Assembly: GCA_963281255.1 (NCBI GenBank)
Contig: OY725498.1
Location: 1,054,001-1,118,000 of the forward strand
Direction of reading: 5' to 3'
Source of the DNA: Aphrocallistes beatrix
Taxonomy: Eukaryota; Porifera; Hexactinellida; Sceptrulophora; Aphrocallistidae
DNA: 64,000 nucleotides
Shown here: piece after piece, positions 1 to 8,946 of the stretch
Layout of the letters: the number at the start of each line of letters is the position of its first letter
How positions within the stretch are numbered: position 1 is the first letter of the stretch
Translations under genes and position numbers: made by a program
Notes under the pieces: model-generated
Told to the model about the DNA's origin: nothing
The model's database searches: none
What the model saw: the letters and a program-made list of their open reading frames with translations, nothing else

Positions 1-20
1 TTTACGATATTACTGAATAG

Positions 21-2104
21 GAATGGAGCATGGTACTGGAGACGATGGCCTCATATACCGCCGCTCAGTGCGTGGAGCAAGAGAGGAACGAAGGGGACAA
101 AGAGGGCTGCGGTGGTTTCGGGGCTGTAGGGTATAACCAAGGATTCGCCAAGTACGTGTCAAGGCCCGACTACTCCACCTATGAGGATCTGGTTCGCAGC
201 TGGTACGACCTGGGCGGTTATTACAACTTCGATTACAACCTCTGCTATGCAGATGAGGAGTATACCTGTGCCGCCTACCTACAGGTAATATATGCGTGTG
301 TATTGGTTTATACATATTTCGTATTTCTTATGGTTTAGTTAAGGGTTTTATATGCACTTTTCAATCTTAATTTAGTTACGTTGGTGAAAGCATGTCTTTT
401 CAAATGTTAATTCTGTTAATTTATGCCTAGAACAAGGTTTCATTTGTATATTATTAGCATGACATTATCGATTTAATGCATATAATTGCTGTAGACTCGT
501 CAGTTCTAGTTTAATCAAGTTTCTTTCAAATACTTCAATACGTATTCGATTGGGTATCAATATCTGGTATCAGATCTGGACATTTGACTGATTAACAGTC
601 GATAAGTGGTGCATCACAGAACAAATCAAAGCGTTGCTGCCCATTACGCTTCCTGTACTGAACTGTATGGGATTCTCTCAGATGCATTATCCATTGATTC
701 CTTATGATACTCGATCATGCGTAGCCTGGCTATAGATTTCCTCTAAAGCAGCCTTATCCTTTGCATTTTAAATGCAGCTTTTGCCGATTAAGAAACCCAT
801 ACACAAGTGGAACGCACAATAGCATTTCATTACCACTTCCTAATTTAGTTGTTATCGTGTGTGTTTACTTGTAACTGCATTTAGGCCGTGTTTGCTAACG
901 TGACTGCAGTTGGATGCGCTTCTAACATGTGCTACTTGGACGTGAAGGATGACGGGCAGTACATCGGAACCGTATTGGTCTGCTACTACACTCCAGGATG
1001 GATGTAAGTTGAATTGTTTCAATTTTGTTATTTGACGACGAAAGCCAAAAATTCACAAATTCATTCATTTGTATTTACATCAATTTGCATTAAATTAAAT
1101 GGATTCTGTTTGAAAAGGTTACTTGCATGGTTTTAACACTATTTTAGTCATGCATATTCGTTGTTTTGTGCCTTTTTTGTTTACTAACATGCTCCACTTC
1201 CACCTTTCTAACTAAAAACAAAAGTTTAAAGATTAGACAAAAAACAGCAATGCACAGTTTGTAATATTTATTATTGCAACTTCTCCTTGACAACACAACA
1301 TGATGATACCACACGTGTTATTGCCATAATCACGTTATTCAGTCAGGAAGAAGTATATACTACTGTCTATAAGTCACGAAGTTTTATCAATGCTTGAAGA
1401 TCGTAATCAGTCCAGTTAGAAGCATTTTGCGAAATTTGTACACGTGAACTATCCACCAGATGGCTGAGCTGTTTTAAGTTTTCAATGGAATTTGCATTAA
1501 CATGTTTTGAGTAGCTAAGAAGCCTCTTTATATTTTTGCCTCGCGCCTAGCAAGTAGAACATTTCCAAAGGTTTTCATATTGAGATAGACAGCGATTGCT
1601 AGAAATCTATTGAACCTGACAAAGTACTAAAGTACCAGTCTCTTAATCTGAACGTTAACTCCGATTTTGTCCGACTTCTGATCGGATATGTTTCCTAATC
1701 CCTTCCAAATGAAACTGTAAAGTTTTGAATACTTGTTATAGTATGGCCCTCTCACTCCTAATGAATACTCTGACCTGTCTTGTAGAATGAACCCTGAAGA
1801 AGACGACAACAATAACAACAACGACAATGAGAACGGACTCAGTTCACCAAGGCCCTACACACAGGGAACCAGCTGCCAGAAATGCCTCAGCGATGCCCCT
1901 TACTGCTACAGGGGACTTTGCTGTAAGTCTCGTTACTATTGAATAGGCTTATCATTTGAATCTCTGCGTCTGTTTTATAACAATTATCTCCATTCCTTAG
2001 CTCCTTACTACGACGCCTACGGAGCAGGGTCAATGGTGTCACACAGCAGCCTCCTGATGCTAGCTCTCACAGCCATGATCCTAGGCATCTTCTCCTATTT
2101 GTAG
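21..2104 (+). CDS. CAP-domain (CRISP/GLIPR-type) secreted protein, 5' partial
   Basis: Exons are 21-284, 885-1003, 1786-1922 and 2001-2104 (208 codons with stop). The first visible exon follows an AG at 19-20 and opens with EWSMVLETMASYTAAQC, so upstream exons with the signal peptide lie outside the window. The CAP signature spans the first intron: CAAYLQ then AVFANVTAVGCASNMC, followed by TVLVCYYTPGWM. A Cys-rich tail follows (CQKCLSDAPYCYRGLC), then a hydrophobic end (SLLMLALTAMILGIFSYL) that suggests a GPI signal or membrane anchor. An acidic Asn/Asp-rich linker separates the CAP core from the tail. CAP proteins are extracellular and usually disulphide-rich. The histidine expected in the usual HYTQVVW motif is replaced here (AYLQAVF), so the metal-binding CAP cavity may be lost; that is inference. 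The family assignment is firm but the exact orthologue is unknown. Confidence 0.8.
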
Positions 2105-2481
2105 ACTCAACTTTCTCAGCTTACCCCTCCTGTGGCTATTTTATTTCAGATGTCTATATTTATATTTGTATTTTTATATCGTATCTATTTACTAGTCTCG
2201 GCTGTCAGAGTCGTTTAGTAGTTACACCATATCCTTCTGTAGGCCCTGGATTCCTGGCTTCTTTACTTAGACACAAACAATGAGCTTTCCACATGTGTTC
2301 TATACCCGTTCTTGTCCGTCCCCTTGTTTGATAATTAGTATATTGTATGTTTATATGCGAGATTATTAAAGCTTGAGTCGTGTAATTAGACCAGTGTATT
2401 GTACCGGGTTGTAGACTTGTACTACGCACTGAATGAGTGGCACTTTTGTACGCGTGAATGGGTGGACAGGAATTTAATATT

Positions 2482-2487
2482 AATAAA
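2482..2487 (+). promoter_or_regulatory. AATAAA polyadenylation signal of the CAP gene
   Basis: AATAAA lies about 380 bp after the CAP stop codon, inside the 9-bp target duplication of the adjoining MITE, so a second AATAAA copy now sits at 3183-3188. Whether this signal or an upstream ATTAAA-like site near 2364 is used cannot be told from sequence. Confidence 0.4.
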
Positions 2488-2488
2488 G

Positions 2489-2805
2489 CAGAATACTTGT
2501 ATGGCGCTGAGCGACAATGTCGCTGACTCTAGCGATTGTATCGCTAGACTTACTCTAGTGATAATGCCGCTAGCTTAAAAACACCTGAAATACGTGGTTT
2601 TAAGCCCTATTTCCTCAACTAAAAACCTCGACAGCCAACGTCTCTGCAAGTAAATGCCCCACCGACAACCTGAGAGCCATATCTCTAACCCAAAATACTG
2701 CTAAATCGGTAAAAAAGTGAAATGTGTAGCAATCTCCACTGAAAACGATGCGTTATTATCTCTAGACTCAGCGACATTGTCACTCAGCGCCATATAAGTA
2801 TTCTG
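2489..2805. mobile_element. MITE with 9-bp target duplication (Mutator-like)
   Basis: Terminal inverted repeats of about 44 bp begin CAGAATACTTGTATGGCGCT at the left; the right end read in reverse is CAGAATACTTATATGGCGCT, and the repeats stay near-identical through GACAATGTCGCTGA. The 317-bp element has no coding capacity. The left flank is TTAATAAAG (2480-2488), and the same nine bases occur at 3181-3189. They are separated from the right end only because a second element (2810-3177) has inserted there. A 9-bp duplication is the hallmark of Mutator-like elements; the superfamily call rests on that. Confidence 0.8.
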
Positions 2806-2809
2806 TTAA

Positions 2810-3177
2810 CAGGGCTGGGGTTGGTTAACCGATTTTAGGGCTCGGTTATTTTGGTTTCCTCTAGGGCGGTTAACCGGTTAACCAATGTCAATACTAATTG
2901 GTTGAAATATGGATTTTTAGACTAATATTTAACCTGCTAGTGATTAATTTGATAATTTTCAGTTGTCTCGAATTATACTATATGGTTAAAAATAGAAATA
3001 ATAATGTATTATTAATTTTTTAGAAGTAATATTCATGAATCTCTGTCGAAAAACAATGAAATTAGTGTAAATATTTAGAAAATAAAGCAGATCGGCTAGC
3101 CGATCCAAGATTTTCTTAACCGTTAACCGAGATCGACGGCGGTTAGCCGGTTAACCGGTTAACCGAATCCAGCCTTG
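2810..3177. mobile_element. hAT-type MITE inserted at the end of the preceding MITE
   Basis: The element begins CAGGGCTGGGGTTGGTTAACC and ends with the near-inverse (GGTTAACCGAATCCAGCCTTG). It is rich in GGTTAACCGG palindromes near both ends. CTGTTAA is duplicated exactly on both sides (2803-2809 and 3178-3184), and an eighth base differs (T versus G), matching an aged 8-bp hAT duplication. It has no coding capacity. It cut into the right target duplication of the 2489-2805 element, so it is the younger of the two. Confidence 0.75.
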
Positions 3178-3195
3178 CTGTTAATAAAGGCTATA

Positions 3196-3334
3196 CAGTC
3201 GAAGTCGTTTTTCTTTGTGCAATTGATTTCATATCCTATGAACAACACCCTGACTATTCTGTAATGGAGTTACTACAGTACTAATAAAACAATTTTACAG
3301 AGACATAGCGGCGAAAAAAAACCGACTTCCACTG
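3196..3334. mobile_element. Short Tc1/pogo-type MITE with TA duplication
   Basis: The 139-bp element is bounded by TA dinucleotides, with ends TACAGTCGAAGTCGTTTTTC and, read in reverse, TACAGTGGAAGTCGGTTTTT. CAGT..GAA ends with a TA target site are typical of pogo-like members of the Tc1/mariner superfamily. A relative with very similar ends lies at 58623-58807. Confidence 0.65.
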
Positions 3335-3336
3335 TA

Positions 3337-3901
3337 AATTTTTGTGAATTGGGAGGAATCTAACATGATCAGGTTTCCAATAGCCCAGGCAACCTTTTGA
3401 TAGCATGACATGACTGAATCCGAGGATAGCAGTTATAACAATAGCATTCTGTGGAATGCTGTTTCAGTCTTGTAATATTTTATTGATTCCTTTCTCCTAC
3501 GTTTTTACATCAGCAATTCGTGCAATCTTGTTTCTATTATGCATCACGAGACATTCTGTCTAGGCCACTTCCTGAAGGGATTTATTTCTTCATGATTATG
3601 CAATGCTCGACCAGATTTGATATAGATTGTTCAGTTGATGTGTTATATGTCATTCATGCTGGCTTCTTATTCATGGAAATTGTTGAATATTGTTTTACGT
3701 AGCCATGCTTCAACTAGAAATTATGATTTACATCAAAACGTAAAAAATTCGCCCTGTTTTAATTGAATATTTACTTTTTAAACCGCGCGTGGACTCGAAT
3801 TCTTATCAATACCTTAGTTGAATGTGATATTGAGAATGTTATTAAGATCTGCAGTAGCCTTCTTGGATCAAATACCTTCACAAAGTCTCATAAAGCTTGC
3901 A
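3337..3901. other. Intergenic stretch, no gene seen
   Basis: This stretch lies between the transposon cluster and the first Nudix gene. Short open frames (for example 3520-3702) show no recognisable protein. The promoter and 5' UTR of the Nudix gene presumably lie in the last few hundred bases. Confidence 0.4.
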
Positions 3902-4378
3902 ATGGCATCTGCTACTCCCAAAACCTGGAATCCAAAGAGCCTGGCAGTGAAAATGGACAAGTCGCTTGGGATCATTCCTTGCCGCTACAAAAACGACGCG
4001 TGGGAAGTGTTCTTGATACAACAGCGAGCTGGTCACTGGTGCTTCTGTAAGGGACATCCAGAGCCTAGCGACAAGAGCGAGTTCGAAACGGCTTGTCGCG
4101 AACTGGAAGAGGAGACCAATATGAAAGTTAAACGGGTCTTGTCTGACGAAACAGTAGCGGAGAAGTATGGGTTTGAGAAGAAGGGGCTTTGGAAGGATAA
4201 AACCGTGGTTTACTGGCTAGCTGAGGTACAGGACGATAGTGTGGTTAAGCTACAGGACATCGAAGTGAGGGATAGCAAATGGATGATAGCTGAAGAGGTA
4301 GAGAAGCAGATGACCTATTTTGAAGCTAAAGAACTCAGTAAGCAAGTAGCAGCTAGATTAGCCACGATCAAAGCTTGA
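3902..4378 (+). CDS. NUDT2-like Nudix hydrolase, tandem copy 1
   Basis: An intronless 158-residue protein. The Nudix box runs from GHPEPSDKSEFETACRELEE through ETN and keeps the catalytic R-E-x-x-E-E core. The segment between the first Gly and the Arg is one residue longer than the canonical G-x5-E-x7-REU spacing. KTVVYWLAEVQD closely matches the conserved KTVIYWLAEV strand of bis(5'-nucleosyl)-tetraphosphatase (NUDT2). That family cleaves diadenosine tetraphosphate asymmetrically to ATP and AMP, and some members also act on capped RNA. The frame stays open upstream to an ATG at 3818, but the ATG at 3902 places the first Nudix strand at the usual distance. The next gene, 128 bp downstream, is a clear paralogue, so this is a local duplication. 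Confidence 0.85.
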   Translation: MASATPKTWNPKSLAVKMDKSLGIIPCRYKNDAWEVFLIQQRAGHWCFCKGHPEPSDKSEFETACRELEEETNMKVKRVLSDETVAEKYGFEKKGLWKDKTVVYWLAEVQDDSVVKLQDIEVRDSKWMIAEEVEKQMTYFEAKELSKQVAARLATIKA

Positions 4379-4506
4379 ATAATTGGACCTGTATATTTAA
4401 CTGGTTTTATTCACAACTATTTAGACCCGATATTATTTGCCCTTTCATCAAAATCAAATAGAGTAAATTATTAATATTATAATTTCAAAAATCAGTTACT
4501 AGTATT

Positions 4507-4977
4507 ATGGCAGCGGTAGCCGATAGGAATCCCAAAGGTCTGCGTGAAAGAAAAGTGAATTCGTATGGGATTATTCCAGTTCGTTGTCAGGATGGCGTGT
4601 GGGAGGCGTTCATTATCCAGCAGAGAGCTGGGCACTGGTGTTTCAGCAAGGGACACCCCGACCCAAACGAAACTCAACTCCAAACTGCTTATAGAGAACT
4701 GAAGGAGGAGACGAATTTGAAAGTGAAAAAAATCCTCTTCGACGAATCCATTCTTGAGAACTACGAGCGCGCCAAGGCTGGTTATTGGGAAGTTAAGACA
4801 GTCACACTTTGGATCGCAGAGATTTTGGATGCGAGCGTGGTTAAGTTGCAAAAGGAAGAAGTGTCTGATTGCAAGTGGGTACCAGTCAGTGAATCTGATG
4901 TCCATGTCACGTACGAGCATTGCAAAGAAGCAGCGAGAACGTTACAAGCGAAAATGAGCTCCTTAAAGAGTGTTTAG
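4507..4977 (+). CDS. NUDT2-like Nudix hydrolase, tandem copy 2
   Basis: An intronless 156-residue protein. The Nudix box GHPDPNETQLQTAYRELKEE has exact G-x5-E-x7-REL spacing, unlike copy 1. It shares with copy 1 the run GIIP.R..D..WE.F.IQQRAGHWCF.KGHP, and KTVTLWIAEI occupies the NUDT2 KTVIYWLAEV position. The predicted role is hydrolysis of Ap4A-type or related nucleoside polyphosphates in the cytosol. The intergenic gap of 128 bp and the same orientation fit tandem duplication; the amount of divergence shows it is not recent. Copy 2 is the better candidate for the ancestral activity because its motif is canonical. Confidence 0.87.
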   Translation: MAAVADRNPKGLRERKVNSYGIIPVRCQDGVWEAFIIQQRAGHWCFSKGHPDPNETQLQTAYRELKEETNLKVKKILFDESILENYERAKAGYWEVKTVTLWIAEILDASVVKLQKEEVSDCKWVPVSESDVHVTYEHCKEAARTLQAKMSSLKSV

Positions 4978-5223
4978 ACATTCTTCTACTAATTTCCTCT
5001 TTATTTTAGCCAGAAGTTGTAATCTTTATTTTAGTCAGAATTCCTGTAATTGTTAGTGTATAATATCCTATATTATATGATTGAAAATATTCTCCTGTAT
5101 ACCACAGGCGTATAGTGTAATACCCTGCTAGCGTCTAAATAGCTAGCAGTATCGTAGCTGTACACGTACATTACGTACATTGTATGATTAATCCTATTAG
5201 CTGAATTGCTTTGGTCTGATTCG

Positions 5224-5721
5224 ATGACAACAGAAGAAGGAGAAATTAGTTTCCTACTTTTCATAACAAAAATGTATGAATCCACAGAGAATCATGAAAA
5301 AATGAGAGAAGCGATAACGAAGTTGACTAAGGTTAAATGTAATAAATCTCTCCTTTTGAGTGTAGAAGAAAGGAATTTGCTCTCGGTTGCTTACAATAAT
5401 TGCGCCGGAGAAAGGAGAAGCTCTTGGCGTGTGCTGTGTTGTATTGAAGAGAAACTTCTGGAATTTTCTGATGCGAAATCTGCGAATAAATTAAAAATTT
5501 TATCGGACTTTAAAGAATGTGTAAGAAGCGAATTAATTCAAATTTGTACTGAAATGATAGATCTCCTTGATTCATATCTCTTACCAGTCAGCGCAAGGAT
5601 AGTAAGGGAAGAACTTTTCTACACAAGAATGAAAGCTGACTACTGCAGATATCTGGGAGAGGTGGAGACAGGCGATAAGAAGGAGATTGCAACTGCAAAA
5701 AGGAAAAGAGAAATGAACTGA
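5224..5721 (+). CDS. Truncated 14-3-3 protein (N-terminal half only)
   Basis: A single exon of 165 residues from the ATG at 5224 (an in-frame ATG at 5206 is less likely). The 14-3-3 signature is plain: ERNLLSVAYNNCAGERRSSWRVL, then LLDSYLLP, then YCRYLGEVETGDKK. Family members are about 245 residues long and bind phosphoserine peptides as dimers. This frame stops just after the fifth helix with a basic tail (ATAKRKREMN), so helices 6-9 are missing. There is no GT donor at the break, so an overlooked intron is unlikely. Arg residues equivalent to R56 and R127 and the following Tyr are kept, but the phosphate-contacting Lys equivalent to K49 is Asn. It could be a retrocopy undergoing decay or a dimerising but non-binding regulator; the sequence alone does not decide. 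Confidence 0.8.
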   Translation: MTTEEGEISFLLFITKMYESTENHEKMREAITKLTKVKCNKSLLLSVEERNLLSVAYNNCAGERRSSWRVLCCIEEKLLEFSDAKSANKLKILSDFKECVRSELIQICTEMIDLLDSYLLPVSARIVREELFYTRMKADYCRYLGEVETGDKKEIATAKRKREMN

Positions 5722-6116
5722 AAACGATGAAATTAATTCTTCTGAACAATTGATTAGATCGCTTGTTTCTTAAATTTGTACATTTATTATATTTAAACGA
5801 AAAAGTGATTAATTAATTCTTATTTTTAGTAATTTCATATGTCTAAGCGTGTGCATCCAAACGCGCCATAGTTCACAGAAACACAAACACAACAACAGCT
5901 AAAGTTGGGTGGCAAGGTTTTTTACAAACTTTGAATATTTAACATTTTCTGAAACAAATCTTTACGTATTCATTTATGCAATACTGGTAAAATGTATTCG
6001 TATTCTGGAATTTGGAAAATTGTTGTTGGCTTAATCCTGAACTGTAAGATTATTTTGAAACAATTCCGCCATTTGATTGATTTTGAATTGCTCTTCTTAG
6101 CATTAAGTTAGTCCTG

Positions 6117-8789
6117 ATGTCTTGTGAAACTCGCTCCAGTAGCAGATCTGCTCCTGAAATCACGATCCCATCCAAACCAGGTTCCCTCCATCTCCCTCCT
6201 ATCAGTCCAACCCACCCCCCTAGAACTTCCACACTCCCCCCGTTCCCAGGGGAACACGCATTCACACCTTCCCCTACCTCCACCTACGACATCATCGTCC
6301 TACCACAGACCCCCAATAGCGTCACAGAGTCTGCATCCCTGGTTCGTGATGAAGTTAGGCTGGAGCAGCTATGGCAGTGGACAGGACGGTACAGAGACTG
6401 GCAGATACGACTCATGCTGGCCGTTATCGCTCAGTTCTGTAAGCTTCACATCATAGACTGCTTCAACACGATACTCCTGCCATTCCTCTCTTCAGCTAAG
6501 TACAATACTTTCTTGAATCCGACTGACACCGGAGTAGAGACCTCTCTTTCACGCTCTCTCTCACTCACACCTCACGCAGCAAGGAGAAGTTACGCGCACG
6601 TGAATATCCCACACCTCCCCCTCTCCGTACACTCCTCCGATTTCTTCCCCAAGCAAGAGATCCCCAGATCCTACATGCAGAGAAGAAACTTCAAACCGGT
6701 AAAGCGACCTAAAACGGGAATCCTGGTGGGGAAATTCCGTTCCGAGCTAAAGGCTATCAGCAGATGGATGAGTGAGGACTGGAATAGGCCTCTCACGCTT
6801 GTCAGGTTTCTGTGCGAGCTCGTGAAGCGATGCTCCGTGTCACAGCTCCACTTCTTCGCCGGATGTCTCCAGAAGAGGCTGAATGCGAGAGTGGATATCA
6901 GCTGTTTGTCAGATTCTCTACTGATGCACGTGTTCTCCTTCCTCGATCCTCGCACCCTCTCTCAGGTCTTGCTCGTGAATCGCCGCTGGAGGGGCCTGGC
7001 TCTGAACCCGATCATGTGGAGGAACAAGGTCAGTTGCAACGAATTCTATTATCCATAGTCCACTCACTTATGCGGACTGCATTCCAGCATTCCAGCACAT
7101 GTTTATCTGAGTTTTGTTTGATAGGTGAGAATGTTCGGAGAGAGAGAGGGAGTGCCAGACCTGGACCTATGCTTAGAACGGGGGGAATCTGGTCCTGTTG
7201 AGTGGAGGGAAGCCTACATCCAACTCTACAACGTGTTCAACAGTCTCCGTCTCGGTATCGCACTGCCAGAAGCTGAGAAACGTAAACCACAACAGGAGTT
7301 AGCACCTGGAGACATCAACGCCTCACAGTTCCACACAAAGCTGCTTTCTCGTGCTAGTCTAGACAGTATGAATGAGAAGCAGGCGCAGAAAGGTGAGAAA
7401 GAGGCGCCAAATGATGTTGTTCCGTTTCCATCCAGGGTTGATTGTATCAGCGAGAAAAATGAGAGGAAACAGGAAAGCGAGAAAAAAAGAAAGGTGAGAG
7501 TAGCAGTAAGTTCCAAAACTTCTCGTCTTCCTGCTATTGCGAAGAATGAATCGCCCAAACACTCAAAGCACGTTAAGAAGGATAAACTCCCTAAACCGCC
7601 TGCCAAATCCCCTCCAGCCAAGCAGCGGCAACAGCCGAGGATCTACGGACGAGAGGTTATTTGGAGAGTTTTCGATTTCATTCATATCTCTCCAACTTTC
7701 TACGTAACAGATCCCCCTGGGACCAGTTCCAAGTTCTACACCTATCTCGCTCTAGCTGGGTGCATTCCATCTAGCTACACATGTGACCAGGAAGTGAAAC
7801 TGCCACCTCCTCTCTTCCCGGTCCGCTCCGTGCGGCTTTTCACACAAGCTCCGCCTACGCCTATATTCAGTGTGGCCTGTGACTCGAGGCGCCTGTTAGT
7901 AGGCGGCACCGACCTCTGCGTCCGCCTGTACGACTGCAGGAGTGGGAGGGAATTCGGCTGTCTGGACGGACACAAAGGCGCGGTGAACTGCATAGACACG
8001 CTAGGCCCCCTCGTAGTGACTGGCTCGTGGGACTGCACTGTGATGGTGTGGGACGCTGTGCACTTTGAGGCTATGCACACCATTCACGCACACTCACACA
8101 GTGTGACGCGATTAGTGATTGATAAGAACTTCCTTGCGAGTGGATCTGATGGCGGAGAGGTGTCTGTGTGGAGTGTAGAGTCCTGGGAGTTGGTTTGCAA
8201 ACTCGAGCTCCACGAAAAGAGAATCACCGGTATATGCTTTTCGAAGCAAGAGCTCTACACCTCGTCTCTAGATGGGAAAGTCGGTGTGTGGGATATTTCA
8301 AGTTGGGAGCTGGTGACTGCGATTAATCACACCTCTCCCATCACGTGTATGTCAGTAAGGCTGGGACTCTGTGTGTCTGGCTGCGCTTCAGGCTACCTCA
8401 GATTCTGGAATTTATTCTCCTGTAAAGAAGAAATGTGTGAGTTGAACACTTCCAGTCAGCTGAGTCAGCACTTGAAGAATCAGGATCAACTCTCTCTCGA
8501 CTTCACATCTCCCTCTACCATACACTCAGTCTGCATCTTAGAGACACACGTATTCGCGACTAACTCTACCGCTGTTTGCCAGTGGAGTCTGGTAACCTGT
8601 TCACTCGTGAGGGTGTTGTTAGCACATGATGCTCCTATCACCTGTTTGGTGGGGGACAAGCACAAGCTGGTGTCTGTAGGAGGAGACGGACGTGTTGTTG
8701 TATGGCACACGCGGAACAAACCACATGCTCTCTCCAACTATCCCAATTCGATTATTGTTTTTGGAGACTTGAAACGCATCAATCTTTGA
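6117..8789 (+). CDS. F-box and WD40-repeat protein
   Basis: Two exons, 6117-7028 and 7125-8789 (phase 0), give 858 residues. An F-box lies near residues 259-305 (ISCLSDSLLMHVFSFLDP, VNRRWRGLALNPIMWRNK) and is cut by the intron at its end. A Lys-rich low-complexity linker covers roughly residues 390-480. WD40 repeats run from about residue 545 to near the C-terminus (for example LLVGGTDLCVRLYD, VVTGSWDCTVMVWD, FLASGSDGGEVSVW). F-box/WD proteins are substrate receptors of SCF ubiquitin ligases: the F-box binds SKP1 and the propeller binds substrate. The long N-terminal region with a helical segment (QLWQWTGRYRDWQIRLML) and the central F-box recall FBXW10-type proteins rather than beta-TrCP or FBXW7, but I cannot confirm that. 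A pyrimidine tract and AG just before the ATG hint at a 5' UTR intron. Confidence 0.85.
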
Positions 8790-8946
8790 GACTTATTTTA
8801 GAAATTTGTATATTTGTATGTTACTCAGATAGGATTCATGTTTTAGTATTTTATGATTAACTTATCCTCTTCTCTTAAACTTGAAATTGAACATGCGAGT
8901 ATGTGTTATTGTTTATTATAACATCTTAAGTTCTAAGTATAGCATA

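Noticed and set aside
3763-4050. Alternative frame overlapping the first Nudix gene
   Set aside because: It has no domain, and the overlapping frame carries a full Nudix motif.
7226-7621. Minus-strand 131-codon frame inside the F-box/WD40 gene
   Set aside because: Shadow of the Lys/Ser-rich coding strand.
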